Shown piece by piece: positions 8,761-16,843 of a DNA stretch of 64,000 nucleotides. Position 1 is the first letter of the stretch; every line of letters begins with the position of its first letter. Below the pieces are notes generated by a model, which saw only the letters and a program-made list of their open reading frames with translations, had not been told where the DNA came from and did no database searches. Source of the DNA: Bacteroidota bacterium (GTDB lineage Bacteria; Bacteroidota; Bacteroidia; Chitinophagales; Chitinophagaceae); contig JAKPSI010000031.1 of the NCBI GenBank assembly GCA_029555415.1, forward strand, positions 1-64,000, in the 5' to 3' direction. The translations under genes were made by a program, and so were the position numbers.

Positions 8761-8781
8761 CCCCGGCGATGTTTGCCGGGG
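8761..8781. terminator. Bidirectional terminator
   Basis: CCCCGGC (8761-8767) pairs with GCCGGGG (8775-8781). An A run precedes it and a T run follows, so it can end both the plus-strand gene at 7413 and the minus-strand peptidase gene at 8803. Confidence 0.85.
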
Positions 8782-8802
8782 TCGTAATTTTTTGCGATCA
8801 TT

Positions 8803-10167
8803 TTATTCAGCGAAGAACTGATGGAAATAAGGGATCGTTTCGATACCCTTGTAATAGTTCTCGATATTATACTTCTCATTCGGGCTGTGCAGATTGTCGT
8901 TATCCAGCCCAAAGCCCATGAAAATGATCTTCACATCCAGCTCATGTTCCAGGATCGAACAGATTGGGATGCTTCCACCGCCCCTTACCGGTATCGGCTG
9001 TTTGCCGAATGTGGCTGCGATCGCTTTCGCCGCTGCCTGATAACCCTTGCTCTGGATCGGTGTCATGTAGGGTTCGCCACCATGATGTTCAAATGCTTTG
9101 ATCGTAACACCTGCAGGCGCGATCGATTTGAAATAGTTCAGCAGTTTCTCCGTGATCTTATGGGAAGACTGATTCGGCACCAGCCTGGCAGAGATCTTTG
9201 CTGAAGCTTTGGAAGGTAATACGGTTTTGGAACCTTCACCCTGATAGCCACCCCAGATGCCATTCAGCTCAAGTGTCGGACGGATACCGGTACGTTCATT
9301 CGTGGAATAGCCTTTTTCACCCCACAGTGCTTTTACACCCAGCTCATCCATGTATTCTTTTTCATCATAAGGCGCTTTGGCCATCAGCGCACGTTCTTCT
9401 GTTGTCGCATCCACCACATCATCATAGAATCCCGGAATGGTGATATGGTTGTTCTCATCATGACAACTTGCGATCATGCGTGCGAGTATAGTGATCGGAT
9501 TCGCAACAGCACCGCCATACGTACCGCTGTGCAGGTCACGGTTAGCGCCGGTCACTTCCACTTCAATATAACTCAGTCCGCGCACGCCGATATCCAGAGA
9601 AGGATTCTCAAGGCTCAGCATGGAACTGTCGCTGATCAGGATCACATCCGCTTTGAGCAGTGATTTATTTTCCTTCACGAATTTGCCGAGGTTGGGAGAT
9701 CCCACTTCTTCTTCTCCTTCGATCAGGAATTTGATATTGGTCGTGAGCGTATTCGTTTTCACGAGTGTTTCCAGTGCTTTCACGTGCATGTAGAACTGAC
9801 CTTTATCATCAGCTGATCCGCGCGCGAAAACTTTTCCGTCTTTGATCACCGGCTCAAAAGGTCCGCTGTGCCAGAGTTCCAGCGGCTCCGCCGGCTGCAC
9901 ATCATAGTGGCCATACACCAGCACGGTGGGTTTGGAAGCATCAACGGACTTTTCGCCATACACGATCGGATGGCCTTCCGTTTCCATGACCTCCGCTTTG
10001 TCACAACCCGCTTCCAGTAAACGTTTCTTTACCAGTTCGGCGCAGGTAAGCATATCGGATTTATGTTCGCTTTTCGCACTGACAGAAGGAATGCGGAGCA
10101 GGTCCAGCATTTCGTTCAGGAAACGATCCTTGTTCTTTTCCTGATAATCTTTCCAGAGTTGTGACAT
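8803..10167 (-). CDS. M20-family metallopeptidase (dipeptidase)
   Basis: This 454-residue protein has the two-zinc site of M20 peptidases: GHYDVQP (His and Asp), GSADDKGQ (bridging Asp), IEGEEEVGS (catalytic and metal Glu) and the C-terminal LHSPNE histidine. The lid domain is present in between (RDLHSGTYGGAV). Members cleave dipeptides or other short amide substrates in the cytosol. No signal peptide is seen. It follows dinB by 55 nt on the same strand and ends at the shared terminator. The exact substrate cannot be told from sequence. Confidence 0.94.
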   Translation of the reverse strand: MSQLWKDYQEKNKDRFLNEMLDLLRIPSVSAKSEHKSDMLTCAELVKKRLLEAGCDKAEVMETEGHPIVYGEKSVDASKPTVLVYGHYDVQPAEPLELWHSGPFEPVIKDGKVFARGSADDKGQFYMHVKALETLVKTNTLTTNIKFLIEGEEEVGSPNLGKFVKENKSLLKADVILISDSSMLSLENPSLDIGVRGLSYIEVEVTGANRDLHSGTYGGAVANPITILARMIASCHDENNHITIPGFYDDVVDATTEERALMAKAPYDEKEYMDELGVKALWGEKGYSTNERTGIRPTLELNGIWGGYQGEGSKTVLPSKASAKISARLVPNQSSHKITEKLLNYFKSIAPAGVTIKAFEHHGGEPYMTPIQSKGYQAAAKAIAATFGKQPIPVRGGGSIPICSILEHELDVKIIFMGFGLDNDNLHSPNEKYNIENYYKGIETIPYFHQFFAE

Positions 10168-10222
10168 AAAAATTGGTATTTGGGTAAATGATCTGTTGGA
10201 CGACGAAGATAAGAAGAAGCGC

Positions 10223-11404
10223 TTACTCCGTGCCTGATCCGTCCTTGTCCCGTTGTTTCACATTCACGGCTTTTTTGACCGACTTGCTCCCGAACCGGTC
10301 CTTGATATCATCCACTGCTTTGTAGAGGTTCAGTTTTTCCGCACTGTTCTCAAAAAGGCTCATCTGCATCGTAAAGGGGATCAGGTGGCTGAAACGTACA
10401 CCCAGCAGGCGCACCGGCCTCCCTTTCTGCCATGATTTATTGAACAGGTCCTTCACTTTCAGGATCAGCGCGTCATCCAGCGCGGTATAGTCCACCATTT
10501 CCTGCCTGGACGTGGTCTCGAAATCCGAGTAACGGATCTTCACGGTGATGCAACCGGTCAGTTTCTCATCTTCCCGCAACGAGTAAGCCGTCTTTTCGGT
10601 AAGCCGCACCAGTTCCTGATACAGGAAGGAGATATCCGTATGATCCGAGTCAAAAGTGTTCTCATGACTCATACTCTTCTGTTCCCAGTCCGTCGTGATC
10701 TCGGCACTGCCAATGCCCTGCGATTTCTGCCATAAGGATTCACCCCATTTGCCGGCATATTTCTCCATCAGTTCGGGAGATGTCTTCGCAATGTCCTCGA
10801 TCGTATACAACCCGAAACTTTTCAAACGCATTTCCGTTTGCTTGCCCACCCCATTGATCTTTTCGATCGCCAGCGGCCACAGGAATTCTTTTTCACGTCC
10901 GGGTGGTATTTCCAAAAAGCCATTCGGCTTTGCTTCATTGGTGGCCATCTTGCTGATGAAACGTGCGGTGGATAATCCGCAGGAGATCGGAAGACCGGTC
11001 TCTTTCATGATGAACTGCCGCAGGTCTTTCGTGTACTGTGTCACCCTGAAGAACTTATCCATTCCCGTCAGATCGATATAGAATTCATCGATACTTGCCT
11101 TCTCGAACAAAGGAACTTTAGAAGCGATGATGTCCGTTACCCAGCGGGAATATTTGCTGTAGTCACCCCGGCTGCTGCTGGTCACGATCGCATGCGGGCA
11201 CAACTGCATCGCCTTCTTCATCGGCATGGCGGAATGGATGCCGAATTGCCTCGCTTCATAACTGCATGCCGCCACAACGCCCCGCTCATAACCGCCGACC
11301 AGCACGGGTTTCCCCTTGAGCGAAGGATTGTTGATCCGCTCTACCGACACGAAGAAAGAGTCGAGGTCAAAATGGGCAATATGTCGTATTTTGTCTGCAG
11401 GCAC
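10223..11404 (-). CDS. dinB: DNA polymerase IV (Y-family translesion polymerase)
   Basis: Residues 10-20 (FDLDSFFVSVE) and SIDEFYIDLTGM carry the acidic metal-binding residues of Y-family polymerases; the palm, fingers and little-finger regions are all in place over 393 residues. Near the C-terminus QMSLF is a canonical sliding-clamp-binding motif. The start is a GTG at 11404 (beginning MPADKIRHIAHF). A TACATTTG promoter-like box ends 7 nt before it, so any leader would be extremely short. Confidence 0.96.
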   Translation of the reverse strand: MPADKIRHIAHFDLDSFFVSVERINNPSLKGKPVLVGGYERGVVAACSYEARQFGIHSAMPMKKAMQLCPHAIVTSSSRGDYSKYSRWVTDIIASKVPLFEKASIDEFYIDLTGMDKFFRVTQYTKDLRQFIMKETGLPISCGLSTARFISKMATNEAKPNGFLEIPPGREKEFLWPLAIEKINGVGKQTEMRLKSFGLYTIEDIAKTSPELMEKYAGKWGESLWQKSQGIGSAEITTDWEQKSMSHENTFDSDHTDISFLYQELVRLTEKTAYSLREDEKLTGCITVKIRYSDFETTSRQEMVDYTALDDALILKVKDLFNKSWQKGRPVRLLGVRFSHLIPFTMQMSLFENSAEKLNLYKAVDDIKDRFGSKSVKKAVNVKQRDKDGSGTE

Positions 11405-11411
11405 CGGGCGT

Positions 11412-11419
11412 CAAATGTA
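11412..11419 (-). promoter_or_regulatory. -7 promoter box before dinB
   Basis: TACATTTG on the minus strand fits the Bacteroidota -7 consensus TAnnTTTG. It ends 7 nt before the dinB GTG. No clear -33 TTTG is seen. Confidence 0.45.
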
Positions 11420-11449
11420 CCTAAAACCCATGCCTCAACGATCATTCCC

Positions 11450-11923
11450 ATGAATCTGGATTGGCTGAAAACGGGGATCAGTCCCCTGAAAGACCTCCTT
11501 TCTTTTCTGCTCAGTGAAAGCAGGACCAGCGACGTACGCAAAAAAGAACTGCTCCGGGAACTGCGTAACAACCTGAATATCTTTCACAACGGATTCAGGA
11601 ACGAAGTGTCCCCCGATGTTATCATCGACATGCTCAGTAACGAGGCGATCCGCACCGCGGTCAGTCATAATTTCAGTTTCAAAAAACTCAAAGCAGGGAA
11701 GATCGAACCCTATCACATTTTTGATGAACGCAACCGCAAATACCAGGGCTGGGATGCGGAGAAACTGGTAGACAAGATCGATGAGAAGATTGAAGAACTG
11801 AAGATCATCAAGAAGATGAACGGCAATACCGTGAAAGGGGTGAGCAATAATATTTCGCTGATGCTGGGGAACTGTTATTACCGGATGAAACTACTGGCCG
11901 ATTTCATCCGCGGACCTAAATGA
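11450..11923 (+). CDS. Hypothetical protein, 157 aa, helical
   Basis: I do not recognise this protein. It begins MNLDWLKTGISPLKDL and is predicted mostly helical and soluble, with basic-acidic helices such as KKELLRELRNN and KIDEKIEELKIIKK. There is no signal peptide, membrane segment or known catalytic motif. I start at the ATG at 11450 because the longer open frame from 11192 lies on the dinB coding strand in antisense. It is divergent from dinB (45 nt apart) and its stop overlaps the convergent rimM stop by 8 nt. Confidence 0.65.
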   Translation: MNLDWLKTGISPLKDLLSFLLSESRTSDVRKKELLRELRNNLNIFHNGFRNEVSPDVIIDMLSNEAIRTAVSHNFSFKKLKAGKIEPYHIFDERNRKYQGWDAEKLVDKIDEKIEELKIIKKMNGNTVKGVSNNISLMLGNCYYRMKLLADFIRGPK

Positions 11924-12434
11924 GGTAAATATCGAGCAGCCCTTCGGGCAATTCCACCACGATGCATTTCTTTTTGTGATCCACTTTTTGCAGCGACTCT
12001 TCATGCAAAGGGATCAGGACTTCCTTCCCTTTCATTTCCAGCCTGCAAAGGATCTGGTGTGGTTGTTCGATCACTTCCAGTATTTCGCCCAATGCTTCGC
12101 CGCTGTCAATGATCGTATAGCCCAGCAGACTCACCGGAGCAGACTTAGCCGCGAATTTCTTCAGATCGGCTTCCGGCACCCACAACTCCCGGTTCAGTAA
12201 AGGTCTTGCGGCTTCCCGTGTATCGATCGTTTCCAGTTTCAGATAGATCTCTTCTTCCGATTTGATCTTCGTGCTTTCAGGGAACCAGGGCAGGAAGGTC
12301 TTGTTGCGGTCTTCGGTAAATACCGCTTGCAGCCCCTTCAGGGAAGTTTTCTTTCCTAATGAATGTTTCAGTATCAGTTCACCTTTCAGCCCGTGAACAG
12401 CTACGATCTTTCCTATTTTGAAGTATTCGGTCAT
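11916..12434 (-). CDS. rimM: 16S rRNA processing protein RimM
   Basis: The 172-residue protein opens with MTEYFKIGKIVAVHGLKGEL, the conserved RimM N-terminal barrel motif (IG.I...HGLKGEL). The PRC-like barrel follows, with the usual end VELPEGLLDIY. RimM helps mature the head of the 30S subunit through S19. It is downstream of rpsP, the common order, though a hairpin terminator lies between the two. The ATG at 12434 is preferred to the longer frame. A TACCTTTG box ends 8 nt before it. Confidence 0.94.
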   Translation of the reverse strand: MTEYFKIGKIVAVHGLKGELILKHSLGKKTSLKGLQAVFTEDRNKTFLPWFPESTKIKSEEEIYLKLETIDTREAARPLLNRELWVPEADLKKFAAKSAPVSLLGYTIIDSGEALGEILEVIEQPHQILCRLEMKGKEVLIPLHEESLQKVDHKKKCIVVELPEGLLDIYLI

Positions 12435-12442
12435 GTGAGGTG

Positions 12443-12450
12443 CAAAGGTA
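12443..12450 (-). promoter_or_regulatory. -7 promoter box before rimM
   Basis: TACCTTTG on the minus strand fits TAnnTTTG and ends 8 nt before the rimM ATG. With the terminator just upstream it suggests rimM has its own promoter. Confidence 0.45.
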
Positions 12451-12463
12451 CAATTCAAAAAAA

Positions 12464-12491
12464 ATCCCGTCACGGAATATCCGGACGGGAT
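12464..12491 (-). terminator. Terminator between rpsP and rimM
   Basis: ATCCCGTC (12464-12471) pairs with GACGGGAT (12484-12491). On the minus strand a run of eight T follows. It would end or attenuate rpsP transcription before rimM. Confidence 0.8.
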
Positions 12492-12516
12492 CATGAACTT
12501 TCAGGACGGATCGTTT

Positions 12517-12960
12517 TTATCCTTCACTTCCGCTGCCTTCTGACCTTTGTTCCGGTCTGCGACCGGGCATTGGACGGCGGGCTCTCTTGTTGCGGTAAGC
12601 TTCTTCCTGGCGTTTTTTCACCTGAGCTTCATGTTCTGTGCTCCATGCAGTGAATTTCTCCATTGCAGTTGCATCATCGAACAGACCGAGTTTCACACCA
12701 CGTAAGAGGTGTTTCAGGTACAATACACCTTTGAAACTGAGGATACGGCGAACGGTGTCAGTCGGAGTGGCACCTTTGTTCAGCCAGTCCAATGCACGCT
12801 GGCGGTCCAGCTGAATAGTAGCCGGAACGGTCAGAGGATTGTACGTACCTAATTTCTGGATGAATTTCCCATCACGGGGACTGCGTGAATCAGCGATCAC
12901 GATGAAGTAGAAGGGTCTCTTTTTGGACCCGTGTCTTTGAAGACGGATTTTGGCTGCCAT
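12517..12960 (-). CDS. rpsP: 30S ribosomal protein S16 with long C-terminal tail
   Basis: The first 80 or so residues are canonical S16 ([51 protein letters not shown]). S16 is a 30S assembly protein. The protein is 147 residues, against about 82 in E. coli. The extra tail is helical then basic ([20 protein letters not shown]), a lengthening usual in Bacteroidota. The start is the ATG at 12960; the longer frame lacks homology. Confidence 0.96.
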   Translation of the reverse strand: MAAKIRLQRHGSKKRPFYFIVIADSRSPRDGKFIQKLGTYNPLTVPATIQLDRQRALDWLNKGATPTDTVRRILSFKGVLYLKHLLRGVKLGLFDDATAMEKFTAWSTEHEAQVKKRQEEAYRNKRARRPMPGRRPEQRSEGSGSEG

Positions 12961-12985
12961 TTTAAATAGACATTTAAAGGCGTTA

Positions 12986-13017
12986 AACAATAATTGTTAG
13001 TTCCGGTTGAAACCGGA
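12986..13017 (-). promoter_or_regulatory. Two small hairpins in the rpsP leader
   Basis: A 13-nt palindrome AACAATAATTGTT (12986-12998) is followed by a 6-bp stem, TCCGGT (13002-13007) with ACCGGA (13012-13017). Both lie 26-57 nt before the rpsP start. They could be a leader structure, but I know no matching family. Confidence 0.3.
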
Positions 13018-13056
13018 CAGCGAAGATAATCAAAACAGCGGAAAACGCAAGCTATG

Positions 13057-13112
13057 CAGTCGGTAGTATGTAATCGATAGTCATTAGTCAATAGTCTGTA
13101 GTCAATACAGAG
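13057..13112. repeat. Heptanucleotide-period array (word TAGTCAA)
   Basis: Eight 7-nt units run without a phase break from 13057 to 13112. Most resemble TAGTCAA (examples TAGTCAT, TAGTCTG). Read on the minus strand the word is nnGACTA. The array ends at the base next to the stop codon of the minus-strand gene 13113-13631. It is an imperfect tandem repeat, not coding. Confidence 0.8.
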
Positions 13113-13631
13113 CTACAGGATGCGGCAGGCCAGATTGAAGCCCCAGAAACGGATGGGAGTGGAGCCGGTATGGATCCCGGAAACGAACAGGCTGGTTACA
13201 AGCCGGTTGCGCTTGCCGATATATCCTAATAACCTGGCCGTGTAACCCCCCTTATTGTCATAGCCCGGCATGGCATAAGAGAAATGGTTCAGTCCGTAGG
13301 TGAAAGAGACGGCGGATTTTCGCGAAATATTAACCTGCGGGCCGGCCTGGAATTTCCAGTCCATGGCCGTTTCATTCTGCCTGCCGGTTCCCGGATAGAT
13401 CATCAGTTTGTTCCCGATGAATGCATTTACACCGGTTTCAGCAACCAGCTTCAATTTTTTTGATGCCGGAAATAAAGCCCTCGCTTCCAGACCCAGCCCG
13501 GCATCATTCATACCCAATCCTCTCGTCCTGAAATTGAACTGACCTCCGAACTCCAGAGAAACAGGATGAACCTTTTGTGCCCCGCAAAATTCAAAGCAGA
13601 AGATAGATATGATGAGAGCCAGAATTTTCAT
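13113..13631 (-). CDS. Hypothetical exported protein, probable outer-membrane beta-barrel
   Basis: The 172-residue protein has a signal peptide (about residues 1-18, ending CGAQ). It continues with alternating hydrophobic-polar strands and frequent aromatic residues, such as LEFGGQFNFRTRG and VSFTYGLNHFSYAM, and ends in RFWGFNLACRIL. That pattern suggests a small outer-membrane barrel. I recognise no family. It is flanked on both sides by heptanucleotide arrays and has no close functional neighbour. Confidence 0.65.
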   Translation of the reverse strand: MKILALIISIFCFEFCGAQKVHPVSLEFGGQFNFRTRGLGMNDAGLGLEARALFPASKKLKLVAETGVNAFIGNKLMIYPGTGRQNETAMDWKFQAGPQVNISRKSAVSFTYGLNHFSYAMPGYDNKGGYTARLLGYIGKRNRLVTSLFVSGIHTGSTPIRFWGFNLACRIL

Positions 13632-13675
13632 ATAGATAAATGACCAGATAAAATGAATGAATGCTGCTTGGGGGT

Positions 13676-13710
13676 GGCTACTAGCTACTAGCTACTAGCT
13701 ACTGGCTGCT
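13676..13710. repeat. Heptanucleotide-period array (word AGCTACT)
   Basis: Five units of 7 nt: three perfect copies of AGCTACT flanked by GGCTACT and GGCTGCT. It lies between the gene ending at 13631 and ffh. Confidence 0.85.
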
Positions 13711-13753
13711 GGGGTGTACTAAGAAACTGTATTCAAATAATTAAACATAGAAC

Positions 13754-13788
13754 GTACTGCCTGCTGCCGACTGCCTCCTGTTAACTGC
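13754..13788. repeat. Heptanucleotide-period array (word nnnCTGC)
   Basis: Five 7-nt units in register, most of the form nnnCTGC (GTACTGC, CGACTGC, TAACTGC). It is the weakest of the arrays but sits in the same gap as two others. Confidence 0.55.
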
Positions 13789-13835
13789 TAATGAGAAGTA
13801 CTAAGAAGCTGAAGTGTGTATAATCATTCTTAAAA

Positions 13836-13863
13836 AAGACTACCGACTAACGACTACCAACTA
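13836..13863. repeat. Heptanucleotide-period array running into the ffh stop codon
   Basis: Four units AAGACTA, CCGACTA, ACGACTA and CCAACTA are in register. The last includes the complement of the ffh stop codon at 13861-13863, so on the ffh strand the array begins at the stop itself. The 229-nt gap 13632-13860 otherwise holds nothing I can identify. Confidence 0.75.
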
Positions 13864-15186
13864 TCTCTTCATCCCCGGCATCATCCTCCCCATCGCAGGC
13901 ATCTTGTTCATCTGCTTCATCATGCTGCGCATGTCGTCGAACTGTTTCATGAAAGCGTTCACTTCAGCGATATCCTTACCCGCGCCTTTCGCGATGCGTT
14001 TACGGCGGCTGCCGTCGATCAGGTCCGGATCTTCACGCTCGGCGGGTGTCATGGAGTTGATCATCGCTTCGATGCCTTTGAAGGAATCATCGTTGATATC
14101 AAGATTCTTGATCTGTTTGCCCATGCCCGGGATCATACCCAGCAGGTCTTTCATGTTACCCATCTTCTTGATCTGTTCCAGTTGCATCTTGAAATCAGCG
14201 AAGTCGAATTTATTCTTGCGGATCTTGCTTTCCAGTTTCTTCGCCTGCTCTTCATTGAACTGCTCCTGCGCTTTCTCCACCAGTGATGTGATATCACCCA
14301 TGCCCAGGATACGTTGCGCCATCCGTTCGGGATAGAACACATCGAGTGTATCCATTTTTTCGCCGGCACTGGTGAATTTGATCGGCTTGTTCACTGTGTA
14401 CTGGATCGATAAGGCGGCACCACCGCGTGTATCACCATCCAGCTTGGTCAGCACCACGCCCGTGAAATCCAGTCTGTCGTTGAACGCTTTCGCTGTATTC
14501 ACGGCATCCTGACCGGTCATGCTGTCCACCACGAACAGGATCTCCTGTGGGGTGACCGCATTACGGATATTCGCTACTTCGGTCATCATCACTTCATCCA
14601 CAGCCAGACGGCCGGCGGTATCGATGATGAGCACATTCTTGTTCTTGCTTCTGGCTTCTTTCACCGCGTTCTGTGCAATGGCGACCGCGTCTTTATTTTC
14701 CAGTTCGATATGTACATCCACACCGATCTGTTCACCCAGTACACGCAGTTGTTCCATCGCTGCAGGGCGATAGATGTCCGCCGCTACCAGCATAGGAGAA
14801 AGGCCTTTCTTTGTTTTGAGGTAATTCGCCAGCTTTCCGCTGAACGTGGTTTTACCGGAACCCTGCAGACCCGCGATGAGGATCACAGCGGGATTGCCCT
14901 TTGCGTTGAAAGCGCTTTCTGTTCCGCCCATCAGTTCGGTCAGTTCATCCTGCACGATCTTGGTCATCAGCTGACCCGGGCTGATCGCGTTGATCACTTT
15001 CTCACCCATCGCTTTGTCCTTCACTTTGTCCGTGAATTCCTTCGCGATCTTATAATTCACGTCAGCATCCACCAACGCGCGGCGGATCTCCTTGATGGTC
15101 GTTGCGATATTGATCTCCGTAATGCGTCCCTGGCCTTTGAGGCTCTTAAAGGCACTTTCCAGTTTTTCCTGCAGGCTGTTGAACAT
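13861..15186 (-). CDS. ffh: Signal recognition particle protein Ffh (SRP54)
   Basis: This 441-residue GTPase has the N-domain four-helix bundle, G1 loop GLQGSGKTT, the insertion-box motif DIYRPAA, G3 DTAGR and G4 TKLDGD. The methionine-rich M domain at the C-terminus (GNMKDLLGMIPGM, ending MMPGMKR) binds 4.5S RNA and signal sequences. It targets membrane proteins co-translationally to SecYEG. It is monocistronic as far as can be seen, with a TATTTTTG box 24 nt upstream of the start. Confidence 0.97.
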   Translation of the reverse strand: MFNSLQEKLESAFKSLKGQGRITEINIATTIKEIRRALVDADVNYKIAKEFTDKVKDKAMGEKVINAISPGQLMTKIVQDELTELMGGTESAFNAKGNPAVILIAGLQGSGKTTFSGKLANYLKTKKGLSPMLVAADIYRPAAMEQLRVLGEQIGVDVHIELENKDAVAIAQNAVKEARSKNKNVLIIDTAGRLAVDEVMMTEVANIRNAVTPQEILFVVDSMTGQDAVNTAKAFNDRLDFTGVVLTKLDGDTRGGAALSIQYTVNKPIKFTSAGEKMDTLDVFYPERMAQRILGMGDITSLVEKAQEQFNEEQAKKLESKIRKNKFDFADFKMQLEQIKKMGNMKDLLGMIPGMGKQIKNLDINDDSFKGIEAMINSMTPAEREDPDLIDGSRRKRIAKGAGKDIAEVNAFMKQFDDMRSMMKQMNKMPAMGRMMPGMKR

Positions 15187-15210
15187 ATTTCACTTTCAGT
15201 TTCGGGGTCA

Positions 15211-15218
15211 CAAAAATA
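15211..15218 (-). promoter_or_regulatory. -7 promoter box before ffh
   Basis: TATTTTTG on the minus strand fits TAnnTTTG, 24 nt before the ffh start. It is close to the sigma-factor terminator, so the T-rich match may be partly fortuitous. Confidence 0.35.
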
Positions 15219-15221
15219 AAA

Positions 15222-15246
15222 AAAGTGAACAGGTTATGTTCACTTT
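15222..15246 (-). terminator. Terminator downstream of the primary sigma factor gene
   Basis: AAAGTGAACA (15222-15231) pairs perfectly with TGTTCACTTT (15237-15246) around a 5-nt loop. On the minus strand a T-rich tract follows. Confidence 0.88.
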
Positions 15247-15283
15247 ATAATGAGGGGCAAAGATACGTAAGATTAGGGTCCCG

Positions 15284-16153
15284 TCAGGCTCCGAGATAAG
15301 TACGCAGCATTTTGCAGCGGGTACTTGTTTTGAGCTTGGTGATCGCCTTGTCCTTGATCTGACGAACACGCTCACGGGTCAGGTTGAATTTTTCGCCGAT
15401 ATCTTCCAGACTCATCGGGTGGTCCACACCGATACCAAAGAAGAAGCAGATCACTTCTTTCTGGCGCTCAGTAAGGGTCTTCAGCGAACGGTCGATCTCG
15501 GTTTTGAGGGACTGGGTATGATCCAGGTCCTGATCGGTCTTTTCCGCATTCGGATTTTCCAGCACATCCAGCAGGGTATTGTCTTCCCCTTCTGACAGTG
15601 GCGTATCCACACTCACGTGACGGGCGGAAATACCCAGCGTGGCGGAAACTTCTTCGAGGTCCATATCCAGCACTTCTGCCAGTTCTTCAGCGGAAGGCTC
15701 TCTTTCAAACTGCTGTTCCAGCAGGGAATAGGCTTTTTGTATACGATTTGTCAGACCCACTTTATTAAGGGGCAGACGAACGATCCTTGATTGTTCAGCC
15801 AGTGCCTGCAGAATGCTCTGGCGGATCCACCATACGGCGTAAGAGATGAATTTGAAACCCCTTGTTTCATCAAAACGCTGGGCGGCCTTGATCAGTCCGA
15901 GGTTGCCCTCATTGATCAGATCGGGCAGCGACAAGCCCTGATTCTGGTACTGTTTGGCTACGGATACCACGAAACGCAGGTTCGCCTTGGTCAGGCGGTC
16001 CAGCGCACGCTGATCACCCTGTTTGATCAGGGCAGCTAATTTGACCTCTTCTTCGGGGGTAATGAGTTCGACTTTGCCGATCTCCTGGAGGTATTTCTCC
16101 AGACTTTGCGATTCACGATTCGTAATAGACTTCGTGATCTTGAGTTGTCTCAT
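15284..16153 (-). CDS. rpoD: Primary RNA polymerase sigma factor (Bacteroidota type, no region 1.1)
   Basis: Region 1.2 ([20 protein letters not shown]), region 2 ([36 protein letters not shown]), region 3 and region 4 ([24 protein letters not shown]) are all present in about 289 residues. The acidic region 1.1 of proteobacterial sigma70 is absent. This is the layout of the Bacteroidota housekeeping sigma, which recognises TTTG at -33 and TAnnTTTG at -7. I start at 16153 (MRQLKITKS); an ATG two codons upstream at 16159 is equally possible. A strong terminator follows. Confidence 0.95.
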   Translation of the reverse strand: MRQLKITKSITNRESQSLEKYLQEIGKVELITPEEEVKLAALIKQGDQRALDRLTKANLRFVVSVAKQYQNQGLSLPDLINEGNLGLIKAAQRFDETRGFKFISYAVWWIRQSILQALAEQSRIVRLPLNKVGLTNRIQKAYSLLEQQFEREPSAEELAEVLDMDLEEVSATLGISARHVSVDTPLSEGEDNTLLDVLENPNAEKTDQDLDHTQSLKTEIDRSLKTLTERQKEVICFFFGIGVDHPMSLEDIGEKFNLTRERVRQIKDKAITKLKTSTRCKMLRTYLGA

Positions 16154-16159
16154 GCTCAT

Positions 16160-16465
16160 AGGTATTGGGTTTACATGGTGTATTTAAAGGGTAAAAGAAT
16201 TATAAGTTTTGGTTCACCTTATACTCAAAAAATACCCACCACTGGTTTCCGGTTTCTTCAGAATGAATTGAACTTCAAGGCAATTTAAGTTTTTTGTTAA
16301 TATGAACAAAAAATTTCTTTGCAGTACTTTAACGTACAGGAGCGGTATTTATTTCATTTGGTTGGTTTTCACAGTAAAAAGGGGAAAAATAAACACCTAA
16401 ATTGATTGCCGGGTCCAATATTTTTCTATTATTGCGCTATCACAAAGTATTTATCGTGAGAAGAG
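16160..16465. promoter_or_regulatory. Intergenic region with divergent promoters (sigma factor / START-like gene)
   Basis: This 306-nt AT-rich gap separates the divergent sigma-factor and START-like genes and holds no open frame I believe. On the plus strand, TTTTTTG near 16288-16294 is followed 17 nt later by TTTCTTTG (16312-16319), one base from TAnnTTTG, so it is a possible promoter for the gene at 16466. I see no clear promoter on the minus strand. Confidence 0.3.
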
Positions 16466-16843
16466 ATGAGTAAACAATTATACACTTTAGAATTCCCGGT
16501 TCGCTGTTCACCCTCAATCCTATATGAATTCCTTTCCACCCCCGCAGGCCTGGGAGAATGGTTTGCTGATAAGGTGGATGAGCGCGACAATATCTTCTAT
16601 TTTGGCTGGAACGGAACCTTTGAGAAGGCAGAAGTAGTGGAAAAGGAACTGGATAAATTCATCCGTTATCATTGGCTGACCGCCCCCAAGGAAGAGTACT
16701 TCGAATTCAGGATCGATAAATCCGAGATCACCAACCAGACCATCCTCGTTGTCAGGGATTTTGCTGAGAAAAAAGAGATCAAGGACCAGAGCCAGCTCTG
16801 GGATTATCAGGTGAAGGAATTGTTCCACCGCCTGGGTAACTAA
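16466..16843 (+). CDS. START-like (SRPBCC superfamily) domain protein
   Basis: The 125-residue protein reads as a small helix-grip fold: LEFPVRCSPSILYEFLSTPAGLGEWFAD, then acidic strands and FEFRIDKSEI, with a long C-terminal helix (QLWDYQVKELFHRL). The start PVRCSPSILYEFL...LGEWFAD is like AHSA1/START-like proteins of Bacteroidota. The ligand is unknown. It is divergent from the sigma factor and overlaps the convergent gene 16840-17454 by 4 nt at the stops. Confidence 0.8.
   Translation: MSKQLYTLEFPVRCSPSILYEFLSTPAGLGEWFADKVDERDNIFYFGWNGTFEKAEVVEKELDKFIRYHWLTAPKEEYFEFRIDKSEITNQTILVVRDFAEKKEIKDQSQLWDYQVKELFHRLGN

Noticed and set aside
11192-11449. A longer start for the 11450 gene
   Set aside because: The added 86 residues are antisense to dinB and look like shadow translation.
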